36,114 nt of DNA from Trueperaceae bacterium (GTDB taxonomy: Bacteria > Deinococcota > Deinococci > Deinococcales > Trueperaceae). The position numbers and the translations under genes were made by a program. Where the stretch lies: assembly GCA_011390675.1 (NCBI GenBank), contig JAABRX010000030.1, forward strand, positions 1 to 36,114. Reading direction: 5' to 3'. Below, piece after piece: positions 16,764 through 25,973 of this stretch (positions are counted from its first letter, which is position 1; the number at the start of each line of letters is the position of its first letter). The notes beneath the pieces were generated by a model. The model was not told the DNA's origin. It searched no databases and saw nothing but the letters and a program-made list of their open reading frames with translations.

Positions 16764-16777
16764 GAGGAGGTGACCCC

Positions 16778-17968
16778 ATGACCCGCGCACCCCGAGCGAC
16801 CGGCAAGGACGACGTCCGCAGGCTCAATCAGGACGCGGTGTTCCAAGTGGTGCACCGCCACGGGCCGGTCTCCCGGATCGACATCGCGACCCACCTGAGG
16901 CTGAGCCCTGCGACGGTGACGAACATCACCTCCGACCTCATCGGGCGCGGGCTGGTGTTCGAGGCGCGCAAGGGCGACGCCCTGGGCGTAGGACGCAAGC
17001 CGATCCTGCTCGAGGTCGACTACGACGCCGGCACCGTCATGGGCGTCAAGGTCAGCAACGTCGGCCTGACGTGTGCCCTCACGAACCTGAACGCCGAAGT
17101 GGCGCATGCGGCCACCTTCCCGTTGTCCGAGACGCACCCCGAGGCGGTCGTGGACGCCATCGCCGCGGCGTTCGAGAGCCTCGCCCCGCACGCCGCGCTC
17201 CCGATCGCGGCCGTGGGGGTCGACCTCCCGGGCCTCGTGGATGCCGACCGTCGCGGCGTGCGCCACTCACCGCTCCTCGGTTGGGACCAAGTGCCGCTGG
17301 CCGAACTGCTCGAAGCGCGCTTGGGTGTGCCCGTGGTGGTCGAGAACGACGTGAACGCGCTGGCGCTCGCCGAGGCCTGGTACGGCATCGGGCGGGCGCA
17401 CGACAGCTTCCTGGTGCTGACCCTCGGTCGCGGCGTCGGACTCGGCCTGGTGCTCGGGGGCGAGGTCTATCGCGGCCCCTTCGGCGGCGCCGGCGAGGTC
17501 GGTCACGTGCTGATCGACCCCGACGGCCCCACGACGCGGTACTCGTCCCCAGGCACCCTCGAGGCCTACCTCTCCGATGACGCGTTGGTGCGCGAGGCGC
17601 GGGCGCGGGTGCCTGCGTTCGCCGCGAGCGATCCGGTCGAGCGCCTTGCGGCGCTCGCCGCCGAGGGCGACGCCGACGCGTGCGCGGTGTTCGCCGACGC
17701 CGGTCGAATGCTGGGGCGCGCGCTCGCGATGCTCGTCAACCTCCTCGCACCCGGCCTCGTCGTCCTGAGCGGCGAGGGCTTGCGCGCCGCCCCCTTCCTC
17801 CTCCCCTCCGCCGAAGCCGAACTGCGCCGGCTCGCCTTCGGTGACCTTGCGGACCACGTCCAGCTCGTCGTCGAGCCCTGGGGCGACGACGCTTGGGCGC
17901 GCGGCGCAGCCGCGCTCGCCGCGAGCCGCTACCTGGTCGAATCCGCCACGGCGCCGAGAGGAGACTGA
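16778..17968 (+). CDS. ROK family transcriptional regulator (XylR/NagC-like)
   Basis: N-terminal wHTH NQDAVFQVVHRHGPVSRIDIATHLRLSPATVTNITSDLIGRGLV; ROK domain VGVDLPGLVD, VENDVNALALAEAWYG, GRGVGLGLVLGGEVYRGPFGGAGEVGHVLID. Confidence 0.93.
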   Translation: MTRAPRATGKDDVRRLNQDAVFQVVHRHGPVSRIDIATHLRLSPATVTNITSDLIGRGLVFEARKGDALGVGRKPILLEVDYDAGTVMGVKVSNVGLTCALTNLNAEVAHAATFPLSETHPEAVVDAIAAAFESLAPHAALPIAAVGVDLPGLVDADRRGVRHSPLLGWDQVPLAELLEARLGVPVVVENDVNALALAEAWYGIGRAHDSFLVLTLGRGVGLGLVLGGEVYRGPFGGAGEVGHVLIDPDGPTTRYSSPGTLEAYLSDDALVREARARVPAFAASDPVERLAALAAEGDADACAVFADAGRMLGRALAMLVNLLAPGLVVLSGEGLRAAPFLLPSAEAELRRLAFGDLADHVQLVVEPWGDDAWARGAAALAASRYLVESATAPRGD

Positions 17969-18035
17969 GCCCGCCCGAACCGTTCACCCCATCGCGATCG
18001 GCTCCGCCGAGCGCGCCCTTCCCTGGAGGACCCGT

Positions 18036-19247
18036 ATGAAGCTCGTCCGCACGCTCGCCGCGCTCGTCCTGGTCGCCGGCCTCGCCTTCGCGCAGACCGT
18101 CGACTACTTCTCGTTCACCACCGACCAGGCCCACGTCGACGAACTCGAGGCGCTCATCGAGGTCTTCGAGGCGCAGAACCCGGGCATCACGATCGAGTAC
18201 ACGACCGCCCCCTTCGGCGACTACTTCACCCGCCTGCAGACCGACTTCGCCGCCGGCAGCCCCCCCGACGTGTTCGAGCTGAACTTCGAGAACCTCGCGA
18301 CCTTCGCATCGCGCGGCGTGCTCGCGCCCCTCGACGACCTGCTCGGCGCAGGTGGCCGCGACGTCTTCTACCCGGCGGCGCTCGATGCCTTCGCGTACGA
18401 CGGCGTTCAGTACGCGTTGCCCATCACCTTCTCGACCGTGGTGCTGTTCTACAACCAGGACCTGTTCGATGCCGCCGGCGTCGCCTACCCCACCGACACG
18501 TGGACGTGGGACGACGTGATGGCGGCCGCCGAGGCGATCAGCGCCCCGGCCGACCGCGTCTGGGGCATCTACCAGCCGGTCCAGTTCTGGGAGTTCTACA
18601 AGGTCGCGCAGGCCGCGGGCGGCGGGCTGCAGGTCGCGCCGACGGTCGCGATCGACACCCCCGAGAACCTCGCCGCGCTCGAGTACCTGGTCGGCAAGAT
18701 CCAAGCGGGCGTGATGCCCACCGACGCGCAGCTGTCCGGCATCGCCAACGAAGACCTGTTCGCCAACGGCCAGTTGGGGATGCTCGTCTCGGGCATCTGG
18801 ATGTTCGACCGCTTCGCCCAATCGTCGTTCGATTGGGACATCGTGGTCGAGCCGGGCGGCGCCCGGCAGGCCACCCACTTCTTCTCCAACGCCGCCGCCA
18901 TCGCGGACGCCAGCCCCAACCGTGAGGCCGCGTGGAAGTGGGTCGAGTTCCTCGCCGCCAGCCCCGAGGTCGCGGCGACGCGCATCGAGAGCGCCTGGGA
19001 ACTGCCGGCGCTCTCGCTCGAGAACGCCGACACGCTCGCGCCGTACCTGGCCCGACCGCAGCCGGCCAACCGCGAAGCGGTCTTCGCCTCGCTGGCCTTC
19101 GCGGTGAACCCGCCGGTCGTCGATCGCCAGCCTGAGTTGCAGGACATCGTCAACCAGGAACTCGAGGCCGCGCGCCTTGGCAGCAAGACCCCGGCACAGG
19201 CGCTCGCCGACGCGCAACGCCGCGTCGAGGCGCTGCTGGCCGACTGA
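18036..19247 (+). CDS. Extracellular sugar-binding protein of ABC transporter
   Basis: Signal peptide MKLVRTLAALVLVAGLAFAQ; VDYFSFTTDQAHVDELEALIEVFEAQNPGITIEY; SD GGAGGA. Confidence 0.93.
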   Translation: MKLVRTLAALVLVAGLAFAQTVDYFSFTTDQAHVDELEALIEVFEAQNPGITIEYTTAPFGDYFTRLQTDFAAGSPPDVFELNFENLATFASRGVLAPLDDLLGAGGRDVFYPAALDAFAYDGVQYALPITFSTVVLFYNQDLFDAAGVAYPTDTWTWDDVMAAAEAISAPADRVWGIYQPVQFWEFYKVAQAAGGGLQVAPTVAIDTPENLAALEYLVGKIQAGVMPTDAQLSGIANEDLFANGQLGMLVSGIWMFDRFAQSSFDWDIVVEPGGARQATHFFSNAAAIADASPNREAAWKWVEFLAASPEVAATRIESAWELPALSLENADTLAPYLARPQPANREAVFASLAFAVNPPVVDRQPELQDIVNQELEAARLGSKTPAQALADAQRRVEALLAD

Positions 19248-19254
19248 GGCCCCA

Positions 19255-19291
19255 TGGGGCGCCGCGCCGCGCCGCGCGGTGCGGCGCCCCA
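19255..19291 (+). terminator. Very stable hairpin 3' of SBP gene followed by CCTATCTT
   Basis: TGGGGCGCCGCGCCGCG-CCG-CGCGGTGCGGCGCCCCA, 17-bp stem with one G-T pair. Confidence 0.65.
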
Positions 19292-19353
19292 CCTATCTTG
19301 CGATCGGTTCATGCACCTCACCCCCTCCAGCCCCCGGAACCGCGAGGTCCCCC

Positions 19354-21738
19354 GTGATCGACCACCGCCCGTTCGGCATCGATGACCCGTACAAGCCGCT
19401 CCCCGTCGAGCGCTTCCCGCGCGACCCGATCGCCGGCGACGCCGTGCGGATCGGCTTCTCCGCTCCCGAGGCCACCTCGGCCCACGTCGAGCTGCACGGT
19501 CCCGACGGCGCGAGCGTTCATCCTGCGCAGGCCCTCGTCGGCGGCCTCTGGACAGCGGACCTGCCTCCGCTTCCCGCCGGCGCTTGGCGCTACGCGATCC
19601 ACGCTCGCGACGCGGGCGGCGGAGCGTCCGTCGCCGCCTTCGATCTGCCGGTCGTACGGGTGCGCACCGTCGACCGGATCGAGCGCGCCGAGGCCCACGC
19701 CGGCGGGTTTCGGCTCCACCTGGCCGGCGCGGACGGCGCAGCGGCCACCCTCGACCTGAGCTCGAGCACCGAGGGGTCGTTGCGCGTCGCCTTCCGCGTC
19801 GGTGCCGCCCCGAGCGAGCCGGCGGGCGACCGACCGGTGCGGGTCGCCGCCGACGCCGACGGTTGGACGCTCCACGGTGACGGCTTCGAGGCGCGCTTGG
19901 AGCGCGCCAGCGTAGCGCTGACCGTCGTGCGGCCGGGCCGGCCGGCCGCACGCGTCCGCACCGGTGCCGCGCCCGCGTGGCTCGAGCGCCCCGATGGTGC
20001 CGTCGTCGGCTTCCGCACCCGTTTCGATACCGAGCCGGGCGAACCGCTGCACGGCCTGGGCGAGCGCTTCGACACCCCCGGACTCAACGGTCGGACGTGG
20101 GACACGCGCGTGTACGAGGAGTACAAGGAGCAGGGGCGGCGCACGTACCTACCGGTGCCCTTCTTCGTGAGCGCGCGTGCGTGGGGGGCGTGGCTCGAGA
20201 CCGACGCCCCGTGCCGGGTCGACGCCCGCGACGCCGGCATCGCCTTCGAGGCGGAGGCGACCCCACGCCCGGACGCGGAGCTGGTGCGCCATCTGATCGT
20301 CGCCGACGAGCCGTACGCCGTCACCGCCGCCTTCGTGCGCCTGACCGGTCCGATCGCGCTGCCGCCGCGCTGGGCGTTCGGCCCGTGGATGAGCGCCAAC
20401 CCCTGGAACGACCAACCCAAGACGATGCGCGAGGTGCGCCGCACCCTGGACGAGGGGGTACCGGCGACCGTGCTCGTGATCGAGGCGTGGAGCGACGAGA
20501 GCACGTTCTACGTGTGGAACGACGCCGAGTTCGAGCCCGTGCCCGGCGACGCGCGGTTGCGGGCGGCCGATTTCCGCTTCGGCGGCCGCTGGCCCGACCC
20601 CAAGGCGATGATCGACGAATGCCACGACGAGGGCATCCGCGTCCTGCTGTGGCAGATCCCGGTGCTCAAGCAGCTCGACGCCCCGCATCCGCAGCACGAC
20701 GCCGACGTCGCGCACGCGCTCGAGCACGGCTACGTGATCGCGAACGGCGATGGCACCCCCTACCGCAACCAGGGCTGGTGGTTCACCGACGCGCACGTCT
20801 TCGACGCGACGAACCCCGAGGCGCGCGCCTGGTGGTTCGACAAGCGTCGCTACCTGTTCGAAGACCTGGGCATCGACGGCATGAAGACCGATGGGGGCGA
20901 GCACCTGTGGGGGCGCGACCTGCGCGCCCACGACGGCTCGCGCGGCACCGAGCTGGTCAACCGCTACGCGCAGGCCTACGTCGACGCCTACCACGGCTTC
21001 GTGCAGTCGGCGACCGGCGGCGACGGCCTCACCTTCTCGCGCGCCGGCTACACCGGTGCCCACCGCAGCCCCGCGCACTGGGCGGGCGACGAGAACAGCA
21101 CCTGGAGCGCCTTCCGCGCCAGCATCCAAGCCGGCGTCACGGCCGGCCTGGCGGGCGTGTCGATCTGGGGCTGGGACATCGGCGGCTTCAGCGGCGAGAT
21201 CCCCACCGTCGAGCTCTACGTCCGCTCGGCGCAGATGGCGGCCTTCTGCCCGGTGATGCAGTACCACTCCGAGCTCCACCCCGCGACCGAGAACCGCGAC
21301 CGCACCCCCTGGAACGTCGCCGAGCGCCACGGCGATCCGCGCGCGCTGACGATCTACCGCGCCTACGCCCGGCTGCGCATGGCGATGCTCGACCTGATCG
21401 AGGCCGACGCCGCCGCCCTGGCCGCCGAGGGACGGCCCCTGATGCGCTCGCCGGCGCTGACCTGGCCCGGTCGCCACGACGCGTTGCTCCAGGACCCGGA
21501 CACGTACCTCTTCGGGCGCGACCTGCTGGTGGCGCCCGTCTTGGAGAAGGGCGCGCAGGCGCGCGCGGTGCGGCTGCCGCCCGGCGCCTGGATCGACCTG
21601 TGGAGCGGCGTGCGTTTCGAGGGCGACCGCACGGTGCTGGTGCCGGCGCCGCTCGAGCGCATCCCGGTGTTCGTCGCCGCCGACTCGCCGCGGCTCGAGG
21701 CGTGGCGCGCGGCCGCCCGGAGCTTCGAGGTGGCGTGA
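19354..21738 (+). CDS. Glycoside hydrolase family 31 (alpha-xylosidase/alpha-glucosidase-like)
   Basis: GLGERFDTPGLNGRTWDTRVYEEYKEQGRRTYLPVPFFVS; nucleophile region GIDGMKTDGGEHLWG; GDENSTW acid region; GTG start with GAGG upstream. Confidence 0.9.
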   Translation: MIDHRPFGIDDPYKPLPVERFPRDPIAGDAVRIGFSAPEATSAHVELHGPDGASVHPAQALVGGLWTADLPPLPAGAWRYAIHARDAGGGASVAAFDLPVVRVRTVDRIERAEAHAGGFRLHLAGADGAAATLDLSSSTEGSLRVAFRVGAAPSEPAGDRPVRVAADADGWTLHGDGFEARLERASVALTVVRPGRPAARVRTGAAPAWLERPDGAVVGFRTRFDTEPGEPLHGLGERFDTPGLNGRTWDTRVYEEYKEQGRRTYLPVPFFVSARAWGAWLETDAPCRVDARDAGIAFEAEATPRPDAELVRHLIVADEPYAVTAAFVRLTGPIALPPRWAFGPWMSANPWNDQPKTMREVRRTLDEGVPATVLVIEAWSDESTFYVWNDAEFEPVPGDARLRAADFRFGGRWPDPKAMIDECHDEGIRVLLWQIPVLKQLDAPHPQHDADVAHALEHGYVIANGDGTPYRNQGWWFTDAHVFDATNPEARAWWFDKRRYLFEDLGIDGMKTDGGEHLWGRDLRAHDGSRGTELVNRYAQAYVDAYHGFVQSATGGDGLTFSRAGYTGAHRSPAHWAGDENSTWSAFRASIQAGVTAGLAGVSIWGWDIGGFSGEIPTVELYVRSAQMAAFCPVMQYHSELHPATENRDRTPWNVAERHGDPRALTIYRAYARLRMAMLDLIEADAAALAAEGRPLMRSPALTWPGRHDALLQDPDTYLFGRDLLVAPVLEKGAQARAVRLPPGAWIDLWSGVRFEGDRTVLVPAPLERIPVFVAADSPRLEAWRAAARSFEVA

Positions 21739-22607
21739 TGTACGAGCGCGGCGCGCGCCGCTGGCTGACCCTAGCCCTCTTCCTCGGCCCCAGCCTCCTC
21801 GGGCTCGCGCTGTTCCTGGTCGGGCCGATCGTGGCGTCGCTGGTGCTCGCGTTCACCTCGTGGGACCTGCTCACCCCGCCGAGCTGGGTGGGCACGCGCA
21901 ACTTCGTGCGCCTCGCGGACGACCCGGAGTTCTGGACCGCGCTGCGCCACACGCTGCAGTTCCTCGCCGGCTACATCCCGCTGGTGATGACCGCGGGGCT
22001 GTTGGTGGCGGTGGCGCTCAACGGGCGCATCGTCGGGCGCGCCTTCTTCCGCGCGGTCTACTTCCTGCCGGTGGTCGCCTCTTGGGTAGCGGTCGCCCTC
22101 GTGTGGAAGTGGCTGCTGAACCCGGCCTTCGGGCTCGTCAACTTCCTGCTCGCCCAGGTGGGCGTCGCCGGGCCGGCCTGGCTGTTCGACCCCAGCTGGG
22201 CGATGTTCTCGGTGGTGCTCACCAGCGTGTGGAAGGACACCGGCTTCGTGATGGTGGTGCTGCTCGCGGGGCTGCAGGGCATCCCGCGGGAGTACTACGA
22301 GGCGTCGTCGATCGACGGCGCCGGTCCGGCGCAGCAACTGCGCTACGTCACGGTGCCGCTGCTGATGCCGGCGCTGTTCTTCGCGCTGTCGATCAGCTTG
22401 ATCAACTCGTTCCAGGTCTTCGACCAGGTGTTCGTGATGACCGGCGGCGGCCCGGCGGGCGCGACCACCGTGTTGGTGGAGCGGATCGTGCGGCAGGCGT
22501 TCTCCTTCAGCCGCATGGGTTACGCCGCGGCGATGTCGTGGGTGCTGTTCGTGTTCATCTTCGTCGTCACGATCGCGTTCTCGAGGCTTCAGAGGCGGTT
22601 CGCGTGA
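21738..22607 (+). CDS. Sugar ABC transporter permease (MalF/UgpA-like)
   Basis: YYEASSIDGAGPAQQLRYVTVPLLMPALFFALSISLINSFQVFDQVFVMTGGGP; ATG overlaps previous stop (TGATG). Confidence 0.93.
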   Translation: MYERGARRWLTLALFLGPSLLGLALFLVGPIVASLVLAFTSWDLLTPPSWVGTRNFVRLADDPEFWTALRHTLQFLAGYIPLVMTAGLLVAVALNGRIVGRAFFRAVYFLPVVASWVAVALVWKWLLNPAFGLVNFLLAQVGVAGPAWLFDPSWAMFSVVLTSVWKDTGFVMVVLLAGLQGIPREYYEASSIDGAGPAQQLRYVTVPLLMPALFFALSISLINSFQVFDQVFVMTGGGPAGATTVLVERIVRQAFSFSRMGYAAAMSWVLFVFIFVVTIAFSRLQRRFA

Positions 22608-23464
22608 GGGCGCTCGGGCGGGGCTCCAGCGCCCGCTCCGGGCCGCGCTGGGTGGGGGTGCTCGCGCTGGTCGGCGTGGTGCTCGGGGCGCTCGTGATGC
22701 TCGTGCCGTTCGTCTGGATGTTCACGACGAGCATCAAGCCCGGTCAGGCGCTCTTGGCGTTGCCGCCGCAACTGATCCCCCAGGAGCCGACCCTGGAGCC
22801 CTACCGGCGGGTGATGAACGCCTTCCCGATGGCGCGCGTCTTCGGCAACTCCGTGCTGGTCGCGGTGGCGACCACCGCGGGGCAGTTGGTGCTGGCGTCG
22901 ATGAGCGGGTACGCCTTCGCGCGCTTCCGCTTCCGGGGACGCAACGTGCTGTTCGCGGTGTACCTCGCGACCCTGATGGTGCCGTTCGCGGTGACCATCA
23001 CGCCGCTCTTCATCATCGTGCGGCAGCTCGACTGGATCGACACCTACTGGGCGCTGGTGGTGCCGCCGATGTTCTCGGCCTTCGGTACCTTCCTCATGCG
23101 GCAGTTCTTTCAGAGCGTGCCGCGCGAGCTGGAGGAGGCCGCCACGCTGGATGGCGCCAGCACGCTCGGCACCTTCGTGCGGGTGATCGTGCCGATCTCG
23201 GGTCCGGCCTTCGCCACGCTGGGCGTCTTCGCCTTCATGGCCTCGTGGAACGCCTTCCTGTGGCCGCTGCTGGTCGTCCGTGACCGCGACTTCATGACCC
23301 TGCCGCTGGCGCTCGCCACGCTGCAGGGGCTGTACCCCGGCCAGACCGAGTGGAACCTCGTGATGGCCGGCACCGTGATCAGCGTCGTTCCCATGATCGT
23401 CGTGTTCCTCTTCGCCCAACGCTGGGTGATCGAGGGCGTGACCACCTCCGGCCTGAAGGGCTGA
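22604..23464 (+). CDS. Carbohydrate ABC transporter permease (MalG/UgpE-like)
   Basis: LEEAATLDGASTLGTFVRVIVPISGPAFATLGVFAFMASWNAFLWPL; GTG overlaps previous stop (GTGA). Confidence 0.93.
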   Translation: MRALGRGSSARSGPRWVGVLALVGVVLGALVMLVPFVWMFTTSIKPGQALLALPPQLIPQEPTLEPYRRVMNAFPMARVFGNSVLVAVATTAGQLVLASMSGYAFARFRFRGRNVLFAVYLATLMVPFAVTITPLFIIVRQLDWIDTYWALVVPPMFSAFGTFLMRQFFQSVPRELEEAATLDGASTLGTFVRVIVPISGPAFATLGVFAFMASWNAFLWPLLVVRDRDFMTLPLALATLQGLYPGQTEWNLVMAGTVISVVPMIVVFLFAQRWVIEGVTTSGLKG

Positions 23465-23477
23465 TCAGGAGACCCCC

Positions 23478-24560
23478 GTGACCCACCCTCCCGTCGCCCA
23501 CGACGCCGACGTCCGCTTCCTGCTCGACCATCAGCACCCGGACGGCGCCTACGTGGCGAGCCCCGACTTCTCGCAGTACCCCTACGGCTGGGTGCGCGAC
23601 GGTGCCTTCGTCGCGCACGCGCTCGACGCGGTGGGCGAGCGCACCAGCGCCGCGCGCTTCCACGCCTGGATGGCCGAGGCGGTCCTGGGGATGGAGGGCG
23701 ACGTGCGCGCGCAGCTCGCCGCTCGAGCCGGTGGACGTCCGATCGACCACGCCCGGATGCTGCCCGCGCGGTACCGGCTCGACGGCGGCGTCGAGGCTGG
23801 CGACTGGCCAGACTTCCAGGTCGACGGCTACGGCCAATGGCTGTGGTCGCTCGGCGCGCACGTGGACGGGCCGCTGCCGGCCGGGCGGCTGCGCGACGCG
23901 GCCGTCTTGGTGGCGGAGTACCTGGCCGCCTTCTGGGACGAGCCCTGTTACGACGCGTGGGAGGAGGGGCGCACGCAGCAGCACACGAGCACGCTGGCGT
24001 CCGCGGCGGCGGGGCTGCGTGCCGCCGTGCGGCTGCTGGGCGCGGAGTACGACGCGGCCGCCGAGGTCGCGTGGGCTGGCGTCCGGACCCGCTGCGTCGC
24101 CGACGGCGCGTTCGTGAAGGGCTTCGGGCGCCACGACGTCGACGCCTCGCTGGTATGGCTCGCGACGCCGTTCGACCTGGTCGCCGACGAGGACCCGGTC
24201 TTCCGGCGGACGCTGGCGCGGATCGAGGACGAGTTGCTGGTCGACGGCGGGCTCCTGCGCTACCGCGCCGACACCTTCTACGGCGGCGGCGCCTGGACGT
24301 TGCTGACCGCTGGGCTCGCGTGGCACCACGCGCGCGTCGGGCGCACCGAGCGGGCGCGCGCTCTGCTCGCGTGGGTCGACGCCCAGCGGCGCGCCGACGG
24401 TGGGCTGCCGGAGCAGGTACCGATCGCGACCACCGATCCGTGGTTCCTCGACTGGTGGACGCGCCGGTGGGGGCCTTCGGCGGTGCCTCTGCTGTGGTCG
24501 CACGCGATGGTCGTGTTGGCGCGGTCGGCGTTCGCGTCGGGCGTGCCCGTCGCTCGCTAG
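23478..24560 (+). CDS. GH15/glucoamylase-like six-hairpin glycosidase
   Basis: FSQYPYGWVRDGAFVAHALDAVGE, FQVDGYGQWLWSLGAHV; GTG with AGGAG SD. Confidence 0.75.
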   Translation: MTHPPVAHDADVRFLLDHQHPDGAYVASPDFSQYPYGWVRDGAFVAHALDAVGERTSAARFHAWMAEAVLGMEGDVRAQLAARAGGRPIDHARMLPARYRLDGGVEAGDWPDFQVDGYGQWLWSLGAHVDGPLPAGRLRDAAVLVAEYLAAFWDEPCYDAWEEGRTQQHTSTLASAAAGLRAAVRLLGAEYDAAAEVAWAGVRTRCVADGAFVKGFGRHDVDASLVWLATPFDLVADEDPVFRRTLARIEDELLVDGGLLRYRADTFYGGGAWTLLTAGLAWHHARVGRTERARALLAWVDAQRRADGGLPEQVPIATTDPWFLDWWTRRWGPSAVPLLWSHAMVVLARSAFASGVPVAR

Positions 24561-24570
24561 GCTGGGCTCC

Positions 24571-25176
24571 ATGGCTTCCCATCGCTTGATCCTGGTCAAG
24601 CACGCCTGGCCCGACGTCGACCCGCGCCGCCCGGCCGCCGACTGGCCGCTGTCGGCGCGCGGCCGCGCCGACGCCGCCGCGCTCGCGGACGCGCTCGCGC
24701 CCTACGCTCCGGGCCGGGTGGTCGCGAGCGAGGAGCCGAAGGCGCGCGACACCGGACGCGCGTTGGCCGGCGCGCTCGGGGTCCCGTTCGGGACCCGCCC
24801 CGGGCTCCACGAGCACGAGCGCCGGACCACGCCGTACCTGCCGAGGGCCGAGTTCCAAGCGGCGGTGGCGCGCTTCTTCGCCGAACCCGAGGCCCTCGTG
24901 CTCGGGGAGGAGACGGCGAGCGCGGCGCGGGCGCGCTTCGCGGCCGCGGTCGACGCGGTGGCCGCCGAGGGAGGCGGCACCCCGGTGGTGGTCGCCCACG
25001 GGACCGTGATCGCCCTGTACCTGGCCGAGTGCGTCGGGATCGACCCGTTCGCGACCTGGAAGGCGCTCGGGCTGCCGGCCTACGCGGTCGTGGGCGGAGC
25101 GCCGCCGCGGCTCGAGGCGCTGGTGGGAGCGCCGGTGGACGGAGGCGCTGGCCGATCGACCCTCGACGGCCTCTAG
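24571..25176 (+). CDS. Histidine phosphatase (phosphoglycerate mutase-like) family protein
   Basis: LILVKHAWPDVDP, PLSARGRADAAALADAL, VVVAHGTVIALYLAE. Confidence 0.85.
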   Translation: MASHRLILVKHAWPDVDPRRPAADWPLSARGRADAAALADALAPYAPGRVVASEEPKARDTGRALAGALGVPFGTRPGLHEHERRTTPYLPRAEFQAAVARFFAEPEALVLGEETASAARARFAAAVDAVAAEGGGTPVVVAHGTVIALYLAECVGIDPFATWKALGLPAYAVVGGAPPRLEALVGAPVDGGAGRSTLDGL

Positions 25177-25952
25177 AAGCCGCCCATCAGATCGAGGCCC
25201 ATCAGATCGAGCACGCCTTCGATCATGAGGGCGCGCTGCTCCGCCGCGGCGATCGTGGGTCGGCGATCCATCGGCTGGAACCCGTACCAACCGAACTGCG
25301 AGTGGTTGCCGCCCTCCACCCAAATCCAGCGCGTGTGCGGGGGCAGGAGCCCGGCGTTGCCTTCCACTTCGGCGGGCGATGCGAGCCCGTCGCGTGTACC
25401 GACGATCTTGGTGACGGGGATCTCGAGTCCGCCGAGGTCGACGTCGCGCGGGTGGGACGTGCCGATCAAGACGAGTCCCGCCAGGCCGCGGACGCGCGCG
25501 GCCGTCTCGGAGGCGACCACGCCGCCACGCGAATGTCCACCGAGGACCACGGACTCAGCCGCGCCCAGCGATGCCAACGTCCGGTCGATGCGGGTCCGGA
25601 GTTCGGCGGCGTCGGCTCCTCCGAACGCCCCGCGCCACGGGAGCTCGACCAGAACGACGCGGTGGCCTTCCGCCGCGACGGCGCGGGCGAGCGGCGCGTA
25701 CGCGCGGGGATCGACGAGCGCGCCCGGGAAGAACACGAGCGTCGTGCCGCTCGCGACGACGGCCGGCTCGAACCGCCACGTGCCCGCCTCGTGCGCGACC
25801 GCGACGGCGGCGTCGGACACGGCGGCCAGGTTCGCCTCCGGGCTCGATCGGTAGGCCACGAGCGACCAGATCACGAAGACCGCCGTCGCGCCCAGGCCCA
25901 GCGTGATCCACACCGCGCGCACCACCGACCAGGTCGTCCGTTTGCCCGCCAT
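25173..25952 (-). CDS. Alpha/beta hydrolase, N-terminally membrane-anchored
   Basis: TLVFFPGALVDPRAYAPLARAVA, VVLGGHSRGGVVASE (nucleophile elbow GHSRG), VEGGNHSQFGWYG; N-terminal TM helix. Confidence 0.88.
   Translation of the reverse strand: MAGKRTTWSVVRAVWITLGLGATAVFVIWSLVAYRSSPEANLAAVSDAAVAVAHEAGTWRFEPAVVASGTTLVFFPGALVDPRAYAPLARAVAAEGHRVVLVELPWRGAFGGADAAELRTRIDRTLASLGAAESVVLGGHSRGGVVASETAARVRGLAGLVLIGTSHPRDVDLGGLEIPVTKIVGTRDGLASPAEVEGNAGLLPPHTRWIWVEGGNHSQFGWYGFQPMDRRPTIAAAEQRALMIEGVLDLMGLDLMGGF
25182..25211. repeat. 15-bp tandem duplication inside hydrolase C-terminus
   Basis: gcccatcagatcgag x2 exact; duplicates residues at the C-terminal end (LDLMGLDLMG). Confidence 0.9.
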
Positions 25953-25973
25953 CGATGCTGCGTATCCTAGACC

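Noticed and set aside
24583-24600. KHA in place of canonical RHG in the histidine phosphatase motif
   Set aside because: Motif variants with LVKH are familiar in members of this superfamily, so not treated as an inactive or novel enzyme.
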